A DNA stretch of 21,579 nucleotides, taken from NCBI GenBank assembly GCA_016185955.1, contig JACPMQ010000004.1:1-21579 (forward strand), in the 5' to 3' direction. How positions within the stretch are numbered: the first letter of the stretch is position 1; every line of letters begins with the position of its first letter. The translations under genes and the position numbers were made by a program. Origin of the DNA: Candidatus Woesearchaeota archaeon (GTDB taxonomy: Archaea; Nanobdellota; Nanobdellia; Woesearchaeales; GW2011-AR4). Below the pieces are notes generated by a model. It saw nothing but the letters and a program-made list of their open reading frames with translations. It did no database searches and was not told where the DNA came from. This document shows positions 6,728 to 13,750 of the stretch, in pieces.

Positions 6728-8014
6728 CTATTTCTTAACAACATCTATGCACATTCCAGCCGCAACTGTTGAGCCTGAATCCCTGACAGCAAATCTTGCA
6801 AGCTGCGGAATATCTTTTTGCTTTTCAACTACCATTGCCTGCATGGGCTTTACCTTTACAATTGCAACATCCCCATTCTTAATGAAATCGGGGTTTTCTT
6901 CTTTTGTTTGACCGGTAGCAGGATCAAGCTTCTTTTCTATCTTTATTATTTGGCATGCCACTTGTGCTGTATGCACGTGGAACACTGGAGTATAGCCAAC
7001 AGTAACCACAGTTGGATGGTTTAAGACTACTATCTGCGCGGTAAATTCTGTTACAACTGTCGGAGCATTAGTTGTATGCCCTAAAACATCTCCTCTTGCT
7101 ATATCTTTTTCACCAATGCCTCTGACATTAAAGCCTATATTGTCGCCTGGCTCTGCTTGCTGCATCTGCTCATGATGCATTTCTATTGATTTTACTTCTC
7201 CTGTAACGCCTTTACCTTCTCTTGCAGGCACTACAATAACTTTGTCATTTACCTTCATGATGCCTGTTTCAACTCTGCCAACAGGAACAACACCAATGCC
7301 TGTAATCTTGTAAACATCTTGGATTGGAAGCCTTAATGGTAGCTGAGTAGGTTTTTCAGGCTCTTTTAATGTGTCTAATGTTTCCAATAAAGTCTTTCCT
7401 GTGTACCAAGACATGTTTTGCGACTTATTAGCTACATTCTCTCCCAATAATGAAGCTCCTGCAACAAACGGAATTTCATCTGTCTTATAGCCTACGCTTT
7501 TAAGCAAAGCTGAAACCTGTTGCTTAACTTCGTCATATCTTTTTTGCTCATATTTTGCCATATCCATTTTGTTAATGTACACTATTAGCTGATTTACCCC
7601 TAATGTTCTTGCCAGGAAAACATGCTCTTTTGTCTGCGCCTGAACGCCGTCTCCAGGATTTGCGCTTACCACTAAAACAGCAGCATCTGCTTGAGAAGCT
7701 CCGGTAATCATATTTTTAATAAAGTCCTTGTGCCCGGGAGCATCTATAATTGTGAAGTAATACTTAGGCGTTTCGAACTTCCTATGCGCCAAATCAATTG
7801 TAACTCCTCTTTCCTGCTCTTCCTTTAAATTGTCCATTATAAAAGCAAACTCAAAGCCAACCTTTCCAAGCTCCTTTGCCCTGTCCCTTAGCTTTCTCAT
7901 ACTTTGCTCATCAATGTTTTTAGTGTCGTAAAGCAATCTTCCTACACTAGTGCTTTTGCCATGATCTACATGTCCAATGAAAACAAGATTAATGTGTACT
8001 TTTCCTTTTGCCAT
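6728..8014 (-). CDS. tuf: Elongation factor 1-alpha (aEF1A)
   Basis: 428-residue translational GTPase that delivers aminoacyl-tRNA to the ribosome. The P-loop is GHVDHGKST (14-22), switch I ends RGVTIDLAH (69-77), switch II has DAPGH (91-95), and the base-specificity motif is NKMD (148-151). Domains II and III follow. Its long switch I region and overall length are archaeal/eukaryotic rather than EF-Tu-like. A strong GGAGGT lies just before the ATG and a TATA box lies at 8072-8081. It leads the uS10 gene. Confidence 0.97.
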   Translation of the reverse strand: MAKGKVHINLVFIGHVDHGKSTSVGRLLYDTKNIDEQSMRKLRDRAKELGKVGFEFAFIMDNLKEEQERGVTIDLAHRKFETPKYYFTIIDAPGHKDFIKNMITGASQADAAVLVVSANPGDGVQAQTKEHVFLARTLGVNQLIVYINKMDMAKYEQKRYDEVKQQVSALLKSVGYKTDEIPFVAGASLLGENVANKSQNMSWYTGKTLLETLDTLKEPEKPTQLPLRLPIQDVYKITGIGVVPVGRVETGIMKVNDKVIVVPAREGKGVTGEVKSIEMHHEQMQQAEPGDNIGFNVRGIGEKDIARGDVLGHTTNAPTVVTEFTAQIVVLNHPTVVTVGYTPVFHVHTAQVACQIIKIEKKLDPATGQTKEENPDFIKNGDVAIVKVKPMQAMVVEKQKDIPQLARFAVRDSGSTVAAGMCIDVVKK

Positions 8015-8071
8015 TTTATACCTCCAGATAGTATTTTTTGAACAGTTTGTATATCGTGGAAGTAGTTGGAT

Positions 8072-8081
8072 ATTTATAAAG
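8072..8081 (-). promoter_or_regulatory. TATA box of the EF-1 alpha operon
   Basis: CTTTATAAAT on the minus strand. The expected start is near 8050, leaving a leader of about 35 nt that holds the GGAGGT site. Confidence 0.5.
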
Positions 8082-8090
8082 ATTATGTTT

Positions 8091-8148
8091 TAAAAATTCC
8101 ACCGTTCATAGAACGGTGGAATTTTTATAATCTGCAAGCAGATTTTTT
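8091..8148. repeat. Hairpin repeat, copy 2, with a second hairpin and T run
   Basis: Perfect 17-bp stem (8091-8107 with 8111-8127, loop ATA), then a second 7-bp stem (AATCTGC 8129-8135 with GCAGATT 8138-8144) leading into six Ts. The same two-hairpin unit plus TAGTGTTTTG recurs at 13262-13400. It sits between the divergent EF-1 alpha and pgk promoters, where a simple terminator would have no gene to end, so mobility or insulation is possible. Confidence 0.85.
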
Positions 8149-8175
8149 AGTGTTTTGCAGTCTAAAAACAATAAA

Positions 8176-8186
8176 TTTTATATAAG
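8176..8186 (+). promoter_or_regulatory. TATA box of pgk
   Basis: TTTTATATAAG, about 26 nt before an expected start near 8207. A short leader then carries GAGGT (8210-8214), six bases before the ATG. Confidence 0.5.
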
Positions 8187-8220
8187 AATCTAAGCAAGCT
8201 ACTCCTGACGAGGTATTTCA

Positions 8221-9420
8221 ATGAAATTTAATAATATAAAGGATATGGAGCTGGAAAATAAAAAGGTTTTGGTAAGAGTGGATTACAATGTGCCTTTGAA
8301 AAAGGGCATGGTTGAGGATGATACAAGGTTAAAAGCGACGATTCCAACTATAAACTTTTTGCTTGAAAAGAACTGCAAGATAATATTAATGAGCCACCTT
8401 GGAAGACCCAAAGACCTGTTAAAAAAAGGAAAAAGCCTTGAAGATGCAAAAAGGGAATTAAGCTTAAGGCCCGTGGCAGATGACTTAAGCGAGCTTCTTG
8501 GCATTGATGTTGGATTTGTAGATGACTGCATTGATGTTAAGATTCCAGAAGATAAAGATGTTGTTCTGCTTGAAAATTTAAGGCTTCATGCGGAAGAGGA
8601 AAAAGATGACATGGAATTTGCAAAAAAGCTGGCAGAAAACGGCGAAGTTTATGTAAATGACGCATTTGGAAACTGCCATAGAAACCACGCTTCTGTTTCA
8701 GCAATTACAAAATTAATGCCGAGCTGCGCGGGCTTTTTGGTTGAAAAAGAAAATGAGCAGCTAAGCAGACTTTTGAATCCTGAAAAGCCTTTTGTGGCAA
8801 TAGTTGCGGGAGCAAAAGAGGATAAAATTGGAGCCTTAAAAATTCTTGCAAAAAAGGCAGACAAAATACTTATAGGAGGGGTTTTAGCAAATACCTTCCT
8901 TAAGGCTAAAGGATATGGAATAGGCTCTTCCAAGTTTGATGAGGAAACATTCAAGGTTGCTGGAGAAATAATAAAAATTGCAGGCAATAAATTAAAGCTG
9001 CCATTGGATGTTGTTGTTGCTGACAAATTTAGCGATGATGCAAATGCAAAAAATGTTGATGCTGAGGATATGGATATTGAGGGATGGATGGCTCTGGACA
9101 TAGGCCCTAAAACAATTGAAAGCTACAGAGAAGAATTAAAAAATGCAAAGACTGTTTTTTGGGCAGGTCCCTTGGGAGTTTTTGAAATGCAAAAGTTTTG
9201 CAAAGGCACGAAGCAAATTGGCGAATTTTTAGGAAGCTTAAATGCTACTGTGATTGTCGGTGGAGGAGATACAGCAGCTGCAATAAATGTCTTTGAGCTT
9301 GCTGATAATATAACGCATGTAAGCACTGGCGGCGGTGCTTCACTTGAATTTATTGAAAATGAAGGAAGGCTCCCTGCATTGGTTGCGCTTGAGGAAGCTA
9401 AAAATTCCACCGTTCTATGA
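8221..9420 (+). CDS. pgk: Phosphoglycerate kinase
   Basis: 399-residue glycolytic/gluconeogenic enzyme interconverting 1,3-bisphosphoglycerate and ADP with 3-phosphoglycerate and ATP. The N-domain motif VRVDYNVPLKKG starts near residue 18; SHLGRPK and LENLRLHAEEE follow. The phosphate-binding loop VGGGDTAAA lies near 346-354 and STGGGASLEF follows it. Length is normal. The last residues (NSTVL) and stop are encoded by hairpin repeat copy 3, so the C-terminus looks shaped by a repeat insertion. The stop overlaps that of the convergent coiled-coil gene by 6 bp. Confidence 0.97.
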   Translation: MKFNNIKDMELENKKVLVRVDYNVPLKKGMVEDDTRLKATIPTINFLLEKNCKIILMSHLGRPKDLLKKGKSLEDAKRELSLRPVADDLSELLGIDVGFVDDCIDVKIPEDKDVVLLENLRLHAEEEKDDMEFAKKLAENGEVYVNDAFGNCHRNHASVSAITKLMPSCAGFLVEKENEQLSRLLNPEKPFVAIVAGAKEDKIGALKILAKKADKILIGGVLANTFLKAKGYGIGSSKFDEETFKVAGEIIKIAGNKLKLPLDVVVADKFSDDANAKNVDAEDMDIEGWMALDIGPKTIESYREELKNAKTVFWAGPLGVFEMQKFCKGTKQIGEFLGSLNATVIVGGGDTAAAINVFELADNITHVSTGGGASLEFIENEGRLPALVALEEAKNSTVL

Positions 9421-9435
9421 ACGGCGGAAATTTTG
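9400..9435. terminator. Hairpin repeat, copy 3, spanning two convergent stop codons
   Basis: Inverted repeat AAAATTCCACCGTTC (9401-9415), loop TAT, then GAACGGCGGAAATTTT (9419-9434), with one mismatch. It covers the end of pgk and the end of the minus-strand coiled-coil gene. T runs on both strands fit a bidirectional transcription terminator. It is a member of the dispersed hairpin family. Confidence 0.7.
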
Positions 9436-10701
9436 TATAGTAACAATCTCACACTCCAGAACTTCATTTATCTTTTTTTGCAGCTCTTCTTTTAAGCTTG
9501 CTATATTTATTTTTTCTATTTCATTGTTGAGAACAATAATTTTGCTGTTTATGCTATCTATATCTGCTCTAAGCATTTTTGTTTCTTCATTGCAAGAGTC
9601 AAAATTGTTTTTTGCAGCATTGTCTTTTATTAATAATCCATTTTTATCAAAATCGCCCTTTGCTTTTCGGTATACATCTTTAAAAGCCTTAAAATACTCT
9701 TTGTTGAGATGTTTTACTGCCTTTAGATATTTTTCATTCCTTTTTTTGTCTTCTTCCAGTTTGTTGCCCACAAGCACAGCTTCAAGATTTTGCATAATGC
9801 GTAAAATTCTTAATTCTGAATCACGAGATAAAGCATCTACCGGATTTTTAAGATAATGGCTGATTATCTTTTCATCTTCAAAGGCTATTTTTGCATACTT
9901 TCTCAATGCCCTTTCTATAACAGAAAATTCATGAAAAAGCTTATTGTCCATGCCTGCGATTTCTGAAGTAATACTCTGCTTTTCAGAAAGAAGAGCTTCA
10001 TAATCCTTATAGCCTTTGCTATTTTTTGCCTCATTAAGAGCTTCTTCTGCTTTTGAAAGGCTGCCTTTTCTCTGCATTAGATTGGATTTTTCGCTTTCAA
10101 GCTCTTTTATTAAAGAATCTTTTAGCTTTATTTTTGAATGCAATTCAGCTGCATCTTCTTTAAGAGCGTTAATTTTCTGCATTTTGCTGCCTTCAATTGT
10201 GTTTTTTAGCTTTTTAATGTGGCTTTCAATGCTTTTTATGTTTAATGCAATGGCTTCTGCCTCAAGAGCAAAAAATTCATTGAGGATATGATAGCTTTTT
10301 TCAGTGGATTTTGCCAATGAGTTAATGTCATTCTCGATTATGCTGCATTTTTCCATGAAAATTATGCAATTTTTATTTAAATCTGCATTTAATTCAAAAT
10401 CTATATCGCTAACGAAGTTTGTTATCTTTTTTATGAAAGCTGCTTTATTTCCTTCCATTATTATTTTTGCGCGCTCGGGTATGTTTGGATTTTGCAAAGA
10501 TGCAGTTTCCAGCTTTTTTATATTAGCCAGCGTATTTTTCTTTTCTTCTTTTAGAGCTGAGATAATTCTAGTTATATCGCTTTCAAGACTTTTTATTGCA
10601 GGCTTTGATTTTTCTTCAAGCCATGATGTTAGCTGAGAAAGCTCTATCTCTTCCAAAGGTTTATGTTTTTTGGCAAATAGGTTTTTTATGAAAGTTAGCA
10701 T
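9415..10701 (-). CDS. Long coiled-coil protein of unknown function
   Basis: 428-residue, Lys/Glu-rich protein predicted to be almost entirely helical. Heptad-like stretches run over about 100-240 and 330-415 (for example KLKNTIEGSKMQKINALKED and KLHSKI-type repeats). There is no P-loop, signal peptide or obvious enzyme motif. It begins MLTFIKNLFAKKHKP, a short amphipathic basic segment that could touch the membrane. Structural or scaffold roles are possible, but I assign no function. The ATG lies about 26 nt from a minus-strand TATA-like box in the 43-bp region shared with divergent rnp4. The final residues (QNFRRS) are encoded in hairpin copy 3. Confidence 0.75.
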   Translation of the reverse strand: MLTFIKNLFAKKHKPLEEIELSQLTSWLEEKSKPAIKSLESDITRIISALKEEKKNTLANIKKLETASLQNPNIPERAKIIMEGNKAAFIKKITNFVSDIDFELNADLNKNCIIFMEKCSIIENDINSLAKSTEKSYHILNEFFALEAEAIALNIKSIESHIKKLKNTIEGSKMQKINALKEDAAELHSKIKLKDSLIKELESEKSNLMQRKGSLSKAEEALNEAKNSKGYKDYEALLSEKQSITSEIAGMDNKLFHEFSVIERALRKYAKIAFEDEKIISHYLKNPVDALSRDSELRILRIMQNLEAVLVGNKLEEDKKRNEKYLKAVKHLNKEYFKAFKDVYRKAKGDFDKNGLLIKDNAAKNNFDSCNEETKMLRADIDSINSKIIVLNNEIEKINIASLKEELQKKINEVLECEIVTIQNFRRS

Positions 10702-10710
10702 AGAATAGCA

Positions 10711-10733
10711 AGTTTATTATATTTTTTATAAAA
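10711..10733. promoter_or_regulatory. Shared divergent promoter region (coiled-coil gene / rnp4)
   Basis: A 43-bp gap between divergent ATGs holds overlapping TATA-like boxes: TTTATTATATT (about 10712-10722) is about 28 nt before the rnp4 ATG, and TTTATAAAAAATAT on the minus strand is about 26 nt before the coiled-coil ATG. Both transcripts would be leaderless and would compete for the same DNA. Confidence 0.45.
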
Positions 10734-10744
10734 CTTTAGATAAG

Positions 10745-11062
10745 ATGGTAAAAAAATACATAAACAAGCTGAAACAGAAAAAAACCGCGTTGGAAAGGAT
10801 AGACGAGCTTTTTAAGAAAGCAAAAGAGTCTTTTAATAAAGAGCCGAAGCTTTCTAATAGGCATGCGCAGCTTGCAAGGCGCATTGCAATGAAATATAAA
10901 GTCAAGATTCCAGCAGAATTTAAGAGAAGAATCTGTAAGAATTGCCATGCATACCTTGTGCCTGGAAGGAATTGCAGGGTAAGAACACGCAAAGGGCATA
11001 TGGTTTATTATTGCTTAAGCTGCAAGGGTTTTATGAGAGTGGGGTATAAGGCCAAATTGTAA
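10745..11062 (+). CDS. rnp4: Ribonuclease P protein component 4 (Rpp21/Rpr2)
   Basis: 105-residue subunit of archaeal RNase P, which trims tRNA 5' ends. The helical N-terminal half contains SNRHAQLARRIAMKYKV; a zinc ribbon follows with Cys64, Cys67, Cys90 and Cys93 (CKNC and CLSC) around PGRNCRVRTRKGHMVYYC. In characterised archaea it pairs with Rpp29 on the RNA specificity domain. The basic N-terminus starts directly at an ATG placed by promoter spacing. Confidence 0.93.
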   Translation: MVKKYINKLKQKKTALERIDELFKKAKESFNKEPKLSNRHAQLARRIAMKYKVKIPAEFKRRICKNCHAYLVPGRNCRVRTRKGHMVYYCLSCKGFMRVGYKAKL

Positions 11063-11092
11063 AAATTTCGCCGCTCTAGCAGTGGAATTTTC
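11061..11092. terminator. Hairpin repeat, copy 4 (degenerate), between convergent genes
   Basis: AAAATTTCGCCGCT, loop CTA, then AGCAGTGGAATTTT: an imperfect stem with about three non-paired positions. It starts at the rnp4 stop codon and ends 3 bp before the hppA stop. A bidirectional terminator is the natural role. Confidence 0.6.
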
Positions 11093-11095
11093 GAA

Positions 11096-13105
11096 TTAAA
11101 TGAATAACGGGAAAAAAACCAATGAAACTATGTCCATCAGCTTTATTAGTATATTCAAGGATGGTCCTGCTGTATCTTTAAAGGGGTCTCCCACTGTATC
11201 GCCGGTAACTGCTGCTTTATGCGCATCACTTCCCTTGCCGCCAAATTTTCCTGATTCAATCAATTTTTTTGCATTGTCCCAGGCGCCTCCTGAATTAGCC
11301 ATGAAAACAGCCATTAAAAATCCAACTACAACCTTTCCAACTAATAAGCCTCCTAATGCTTCTGCACCAAGATATAAGCCGATAGCAATAGGGATTATTA
11401 TTGCCAACAATCCAGGCGCAATCATTTCCCTTAACGCAGCAACAGTGCTTATTTCAATGCATTTATTGTAATTAGGCTTTGCTTTTCCTTCCATTAACCC
11501 TTTTGTTGTTTTAAACTGCCTCCTGACTTCATTTACAATTTTTATTGCAGCCTTGCCAACAGACCTTAACAGCATAGAGGAAAAAACAAAAGGAAGCAAG
11601 CCGCCAATAAAAGTGCTTACCAAAACTTTCGGATTTGTTATGTCTATGCCTTTTAATCCAACGACTTCTGTAAATGTAACAAACAACACTAAAGATGTTA
11701 AAGCTGCGCTTCCTATTGCAAAGCCCTTTCCAATAGCTGCTGTCGTATTTCCTACAGCATCAAGCGCTTCTGCCCTTTCCCTTGTTTTTTTGCCTAAGGA
11801 AGACATCTCTGCAATTCCCGCAGCATTATCAGCAACAGGTCCATAAGTATCCACTGCCAATGTAATTCCTAAAGTAGACAGCATTCCAACGGCAGAAATT
11901 GCAATGCCATATAGCCCAATTTTAAAATTAGCTGCGCCACCTGAAAGGAAAAATGCAGCCAAAATAGCAGCAGATATTCCTGCTACAGGAACTATAGTCG
12001 AGCGCATACCAACGGAAAGCCCCTCTATTATATTTGTTGCAGCTCCTGTTTTTGAAGCTATTGAAATGCCCTGTGCGGGTTTCCTCTCAGTAGAAGTATA
12101 ATGTTCTGCTGAAAGCCCTATAACAATTCCAGCTAATAACCCAGAAAGTATTGCCCAGAAAATTCCAAGATTGCCTACAATGGACCGTATTAAGAAATAT
12201 GACAAAATTGCGGTTATGGCAGTAGCTGCAAAAATGCCTTTATTCATGGCTGAGGTAACATTATTTTTATCGCCCGCCCTTACAAAAAAGGTTCCAATTA
12301 TTGACGCTAAAATTCCTAAAGATGAGATTGCCAATGGCAGCAAAACATAATCCTTATTTGCATTAAACGCAATAAAGCCTATGACCATTGCTGCTATGAT
12401 GCTTTCAACATAGCTTTCAAATAAGTCAGCGCCCATGCCTGCTACATCTCCTACATTGTCTCCTACATTATCTGCAATGACAGCAGGATTTCTCGGGTCA
12501 TCTTCTGGAATGCCCTTCTCTATTTTTCCGACTAAGTCTGCGCCTACATCAGCAGCTTTTGTGTAAATGCCGCCAGCAACTCTGGCAAAAAGCGCAATAT
12601 AGGATGCGCCAAAGCCAAAACCGAATATCAAATTTGGCTCATTAAAAAGAAAATAAAAAACGCTTATTCCAAACACGCCAAGCCCAACTACAAACATGCC
12701 CATTACAGCTCCAGATGAAAAAGCAATTCTAAGCGCTTTGCCGATATTAAATGTGCATGCCCATGCTGTCCTTACATTCGCCTTTGTTGCTATATACATT
12801 CCCAATCTGCCGGCAAGCGCTGAAAATATGCAGCCAGTTAAGAATGCAAGTGCAAGTTTAGCTCCATTTTCAAGAGTAAAATAAAGCAGCAAAGCAATAG
12901 CAATTGTAAACACAAGCATAACTTTATACTCTTTGTTTAAGAAAGCCATAGATCCTTTGTGTATTAATTCAGAAATCTCCTGCATTTTTTTATTTCCAGC
13001 AGGCTCTTTTTTGATTTTTGCAGTTAAGTGCAACGCAAAGAGAATAGCAAAAATGCCGGCAAAAAAACTTGCTGCCAATATTGTTGAAGGCGTTAGCAAA
13101 AGCAT
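11096..13105 (-). CDS. hppA: Membrane-bound ion-pumping pyrophosphatase, K+-dependent type
   Basis: 669-residue polytopic membrane enzyme that couples pyrophosphate hydrolysis to H+ or Na+ export. The pyrophosphate-binding motif is KGIPEDDPRNPAVIADNVGD followed by NVGDVAGMGADLFESY (about 195-230). A second active-site cluster lies near the C-terminus (NSGGAWDNAKK and GDTVGDPFKDTAGPSLN). GNTTAAIGKG (about 451-460) has Ala where K+-independent enzymes have Lys (GNTTKA), so K+ dependence is predicted. The pumped ion cannot be read safely from sequence alone. GGTGA four bases before the ATG supports the start. It would save ATP and drive ion gradients from biosynthetic pyrophosphate. Confidence 0.96.
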   Translation of the reverse strand: MLLLTPSTILAASFFAGIFAILFALHLTAKIKKEPAGNKKMQEISELIHKGSMAFLNKEYKVMLVFTIAIALLLYFTLENGAKLALAFLTGCIFSALAGRLGMYIATKANVRTAWACTFNIGKALRIAFSSGAVMGMFVVGLGVFGISVFYFLFNEPNLIFGFGFGASYIALFARVAGGIYTKAADVGADLVGKIEKGIPEDDPRNPAVIADNVGDNVGDVAGMGADLFESYVESIIAAMVIGFIAFNANKDYVLLPLAISSLGILASIIGTFFVRAGDKNNVTSAMNKGIFAATAITAILSYFLIRSIVGNLGIFWAILSGLLAGIVIGLSAEHYTSTERKPAQGISIASKTGAATNIIEGLSVGMRSTIVPVAGISAAILAAFFLSGGAANFKIGLYGIAISAVGMLSTLGITLAVDTYGPVADNAAGIAEMSSLGKKTRERAEALDAVGNTTAAIGKGFAIGSAALTSLVLFVTFTEVVGLKGIDITNPKVLVSTFIGGLLPFVFSSMLLRSVGKAAIKIVNEVRRQFKTTKGLMEGKAKPNYNKCIEISTVAALREMIAPGLLAIIIPIAIGLYLGAEALGGLLVGKVVVGFLMAVFMANSGGAWDNAKKLIESGKFGGKGSDAHKAAVTGDTVGDPFKDTAGPSLNILIKLMDIVSLVFFPLFI

Positions 13106-13165
13106 GAACTCACCAAATTGTCTGCATTAGAAAGCCAGAGATTTAAAAGACTTTTGTTTTAATTC

Positions 13166-13199
13166 GAAATTTCCACCGCTCAAGGAGCGGTGAAAATTT
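13166..13199. repeat. Hairpin repeat, copy 5
   Basis: GAAATTTCCACCGCTC, loop AAG, then GAGCGGTGAAAATTT, with one mismatch. It lies upstream of hppA, so it is not positioned as that gene's terminator. Confidence 0.7.
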
Positions 13200-13261
13200 T
13201 GCAATGACCAACTATGGGCAAGACAAAACAATGCCAAAGTACGAGGATATTAAAGCATTGA

Positions 13262-13372
13262 TAAAAATTCCACCGTTCCATAGTGGCGCAACTAAATAAT
13301 TGAATAATGAATATTGCGCCACTATGTTAGAGAACACTTGTGTTCTCCGCTATATGAACGGTGGAATTTTTA
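13262..13372. repeat. Hairpin repeat, copy 6, loop expanded by a structured 77-nt insert
   Basis: The outer arms (13262-13278 and 13356-13372) are identical to copy 2. In place of the 3-nt loop there are 77 nt holding a 13-bp perfect inverted repeat (CATAGTGGCGCAA 13279-13291 with TTGCGCCACTATG 13314-13326) and an 8-bp stem (GAGAACAC 13330-13337 with GTGTTCTC 13340-13347). The second hairpin and tail of copy 2 follow the outer right arm here too. Confidence 0.8.
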
Positions 13373-13420
13373 TAATCTGCAAGGCAGATTTTTAGTGTTT
13401 TGTAGTGCAGGGCTTACCGA

Positions 13421-13466
13421 CGTAACTTGTAAAAACTTTGCTGTTAGCAATAGCGGAATTTTTACG
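13421..13466. repeat. Hairpin repeat, copy 7, direct repeat of 1-46
   Basis: Starts CGTAACTTGTAAAAA and ends GCGGAATTTTTACG like positions 1-46, with about six substitutions. The stem arms are 13429-13445 and 13449-13465, with mismatches in the left arm. It lies downstream of the phosphomannomutase gene, as copy 1 lies downstream of the FkbM gene. Confidence 0.75.
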
Positions 13467-13546
13467 AGCCACCGCTTTGGTATCGAAATAAAAGCTACTT
13501 GCGTAGATACTAACGTAGATACTGATTTACACCACTGCTTTATTAG

Positions 13547-13750
13547 TCATTGTCGCATTATCAAGCCCGTCAATTCTTCTGTTTTTTCCTTCATTAATCT
13601 ATGGCTTACCGCTTCCAAATTAACCCTTAGCAAAGGCTCTGTATTGCTTGCCCTCACATTGAACCAGTAATCTTTGAACTCGATGCTTATCCCATCAATC
13701 CTCATAATTTTTTGCGGATTCTTTTTTTTGTAGTATTGCTCTATTTCCAT
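13547..13750 (-). CDS. Phosphomannomutase/phosphoglucomutase, C-terminal domain (split gene)
   Basis: 67-residue frame encoding domain 4 of the alpha-D-phosphohexomutase family. RIDGISIEFKDYWFNVRASN and the following TEPLLRVNLEA form the phosphate-binding loop that closes the active site. It starts at the ATG that overlaps the preceding frame's stop (TAATG), so it could be translated by reinitiation as a separate polypeptide. Adding one A to the A5 run at 13760-13764 would instead join it in frame to domains 1-3 (NFKKSKLMEIEQYY), giving a near-normal total of about 455 residues. Sequencing error, recent frameshift, polymerase slippage and a true split are all possible. Confidence 0.8.
   Translation of the reverse strand: MEIEQYYKKKNPQKIMRIDGISIEFKDYWFNVRASNTEPLLRVNLEAVSHRLMKEKTEELTGLIMRQ

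Larger units (their letters stand above)
13106..13546. other. Gene-poor interval packed with hairpin repeats
   Basis: About 440 bp between the hppA start and the 3' end of the phosphomannomutase. It contains hairpin copies 5 (13166-13199), 6 (13262-13372, with a 77-nt insert) and 7 (13429-13465), plus a 31-codon open frame (13204-13299) that runs into copy 6. The minus-strand hppA TATA-like box (CTTTTAAATC, about 13140-13150) is at its left edge. Nothing else recognisable is seen. Confidence 0.7.

Noticed and set aside
13204..13299. A 31-codon frame (starting MTNYGQDKTMPKYEDIKALI) that runs into hairpin copy 6.
   Set aside because: No ribosome-binding site, the C-terminal third is repeat sequence, and no family is recognised. 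It may be the stump of a gene broken by the repeat, but I cannot support it as a gene.
13262..13470. Possible CRISPR array because of closely spaced palindromic repeats.
   Set aside because: Spacing is irregular, the repeats differ from each other, there are no spacers of uniform length and no cas genes.
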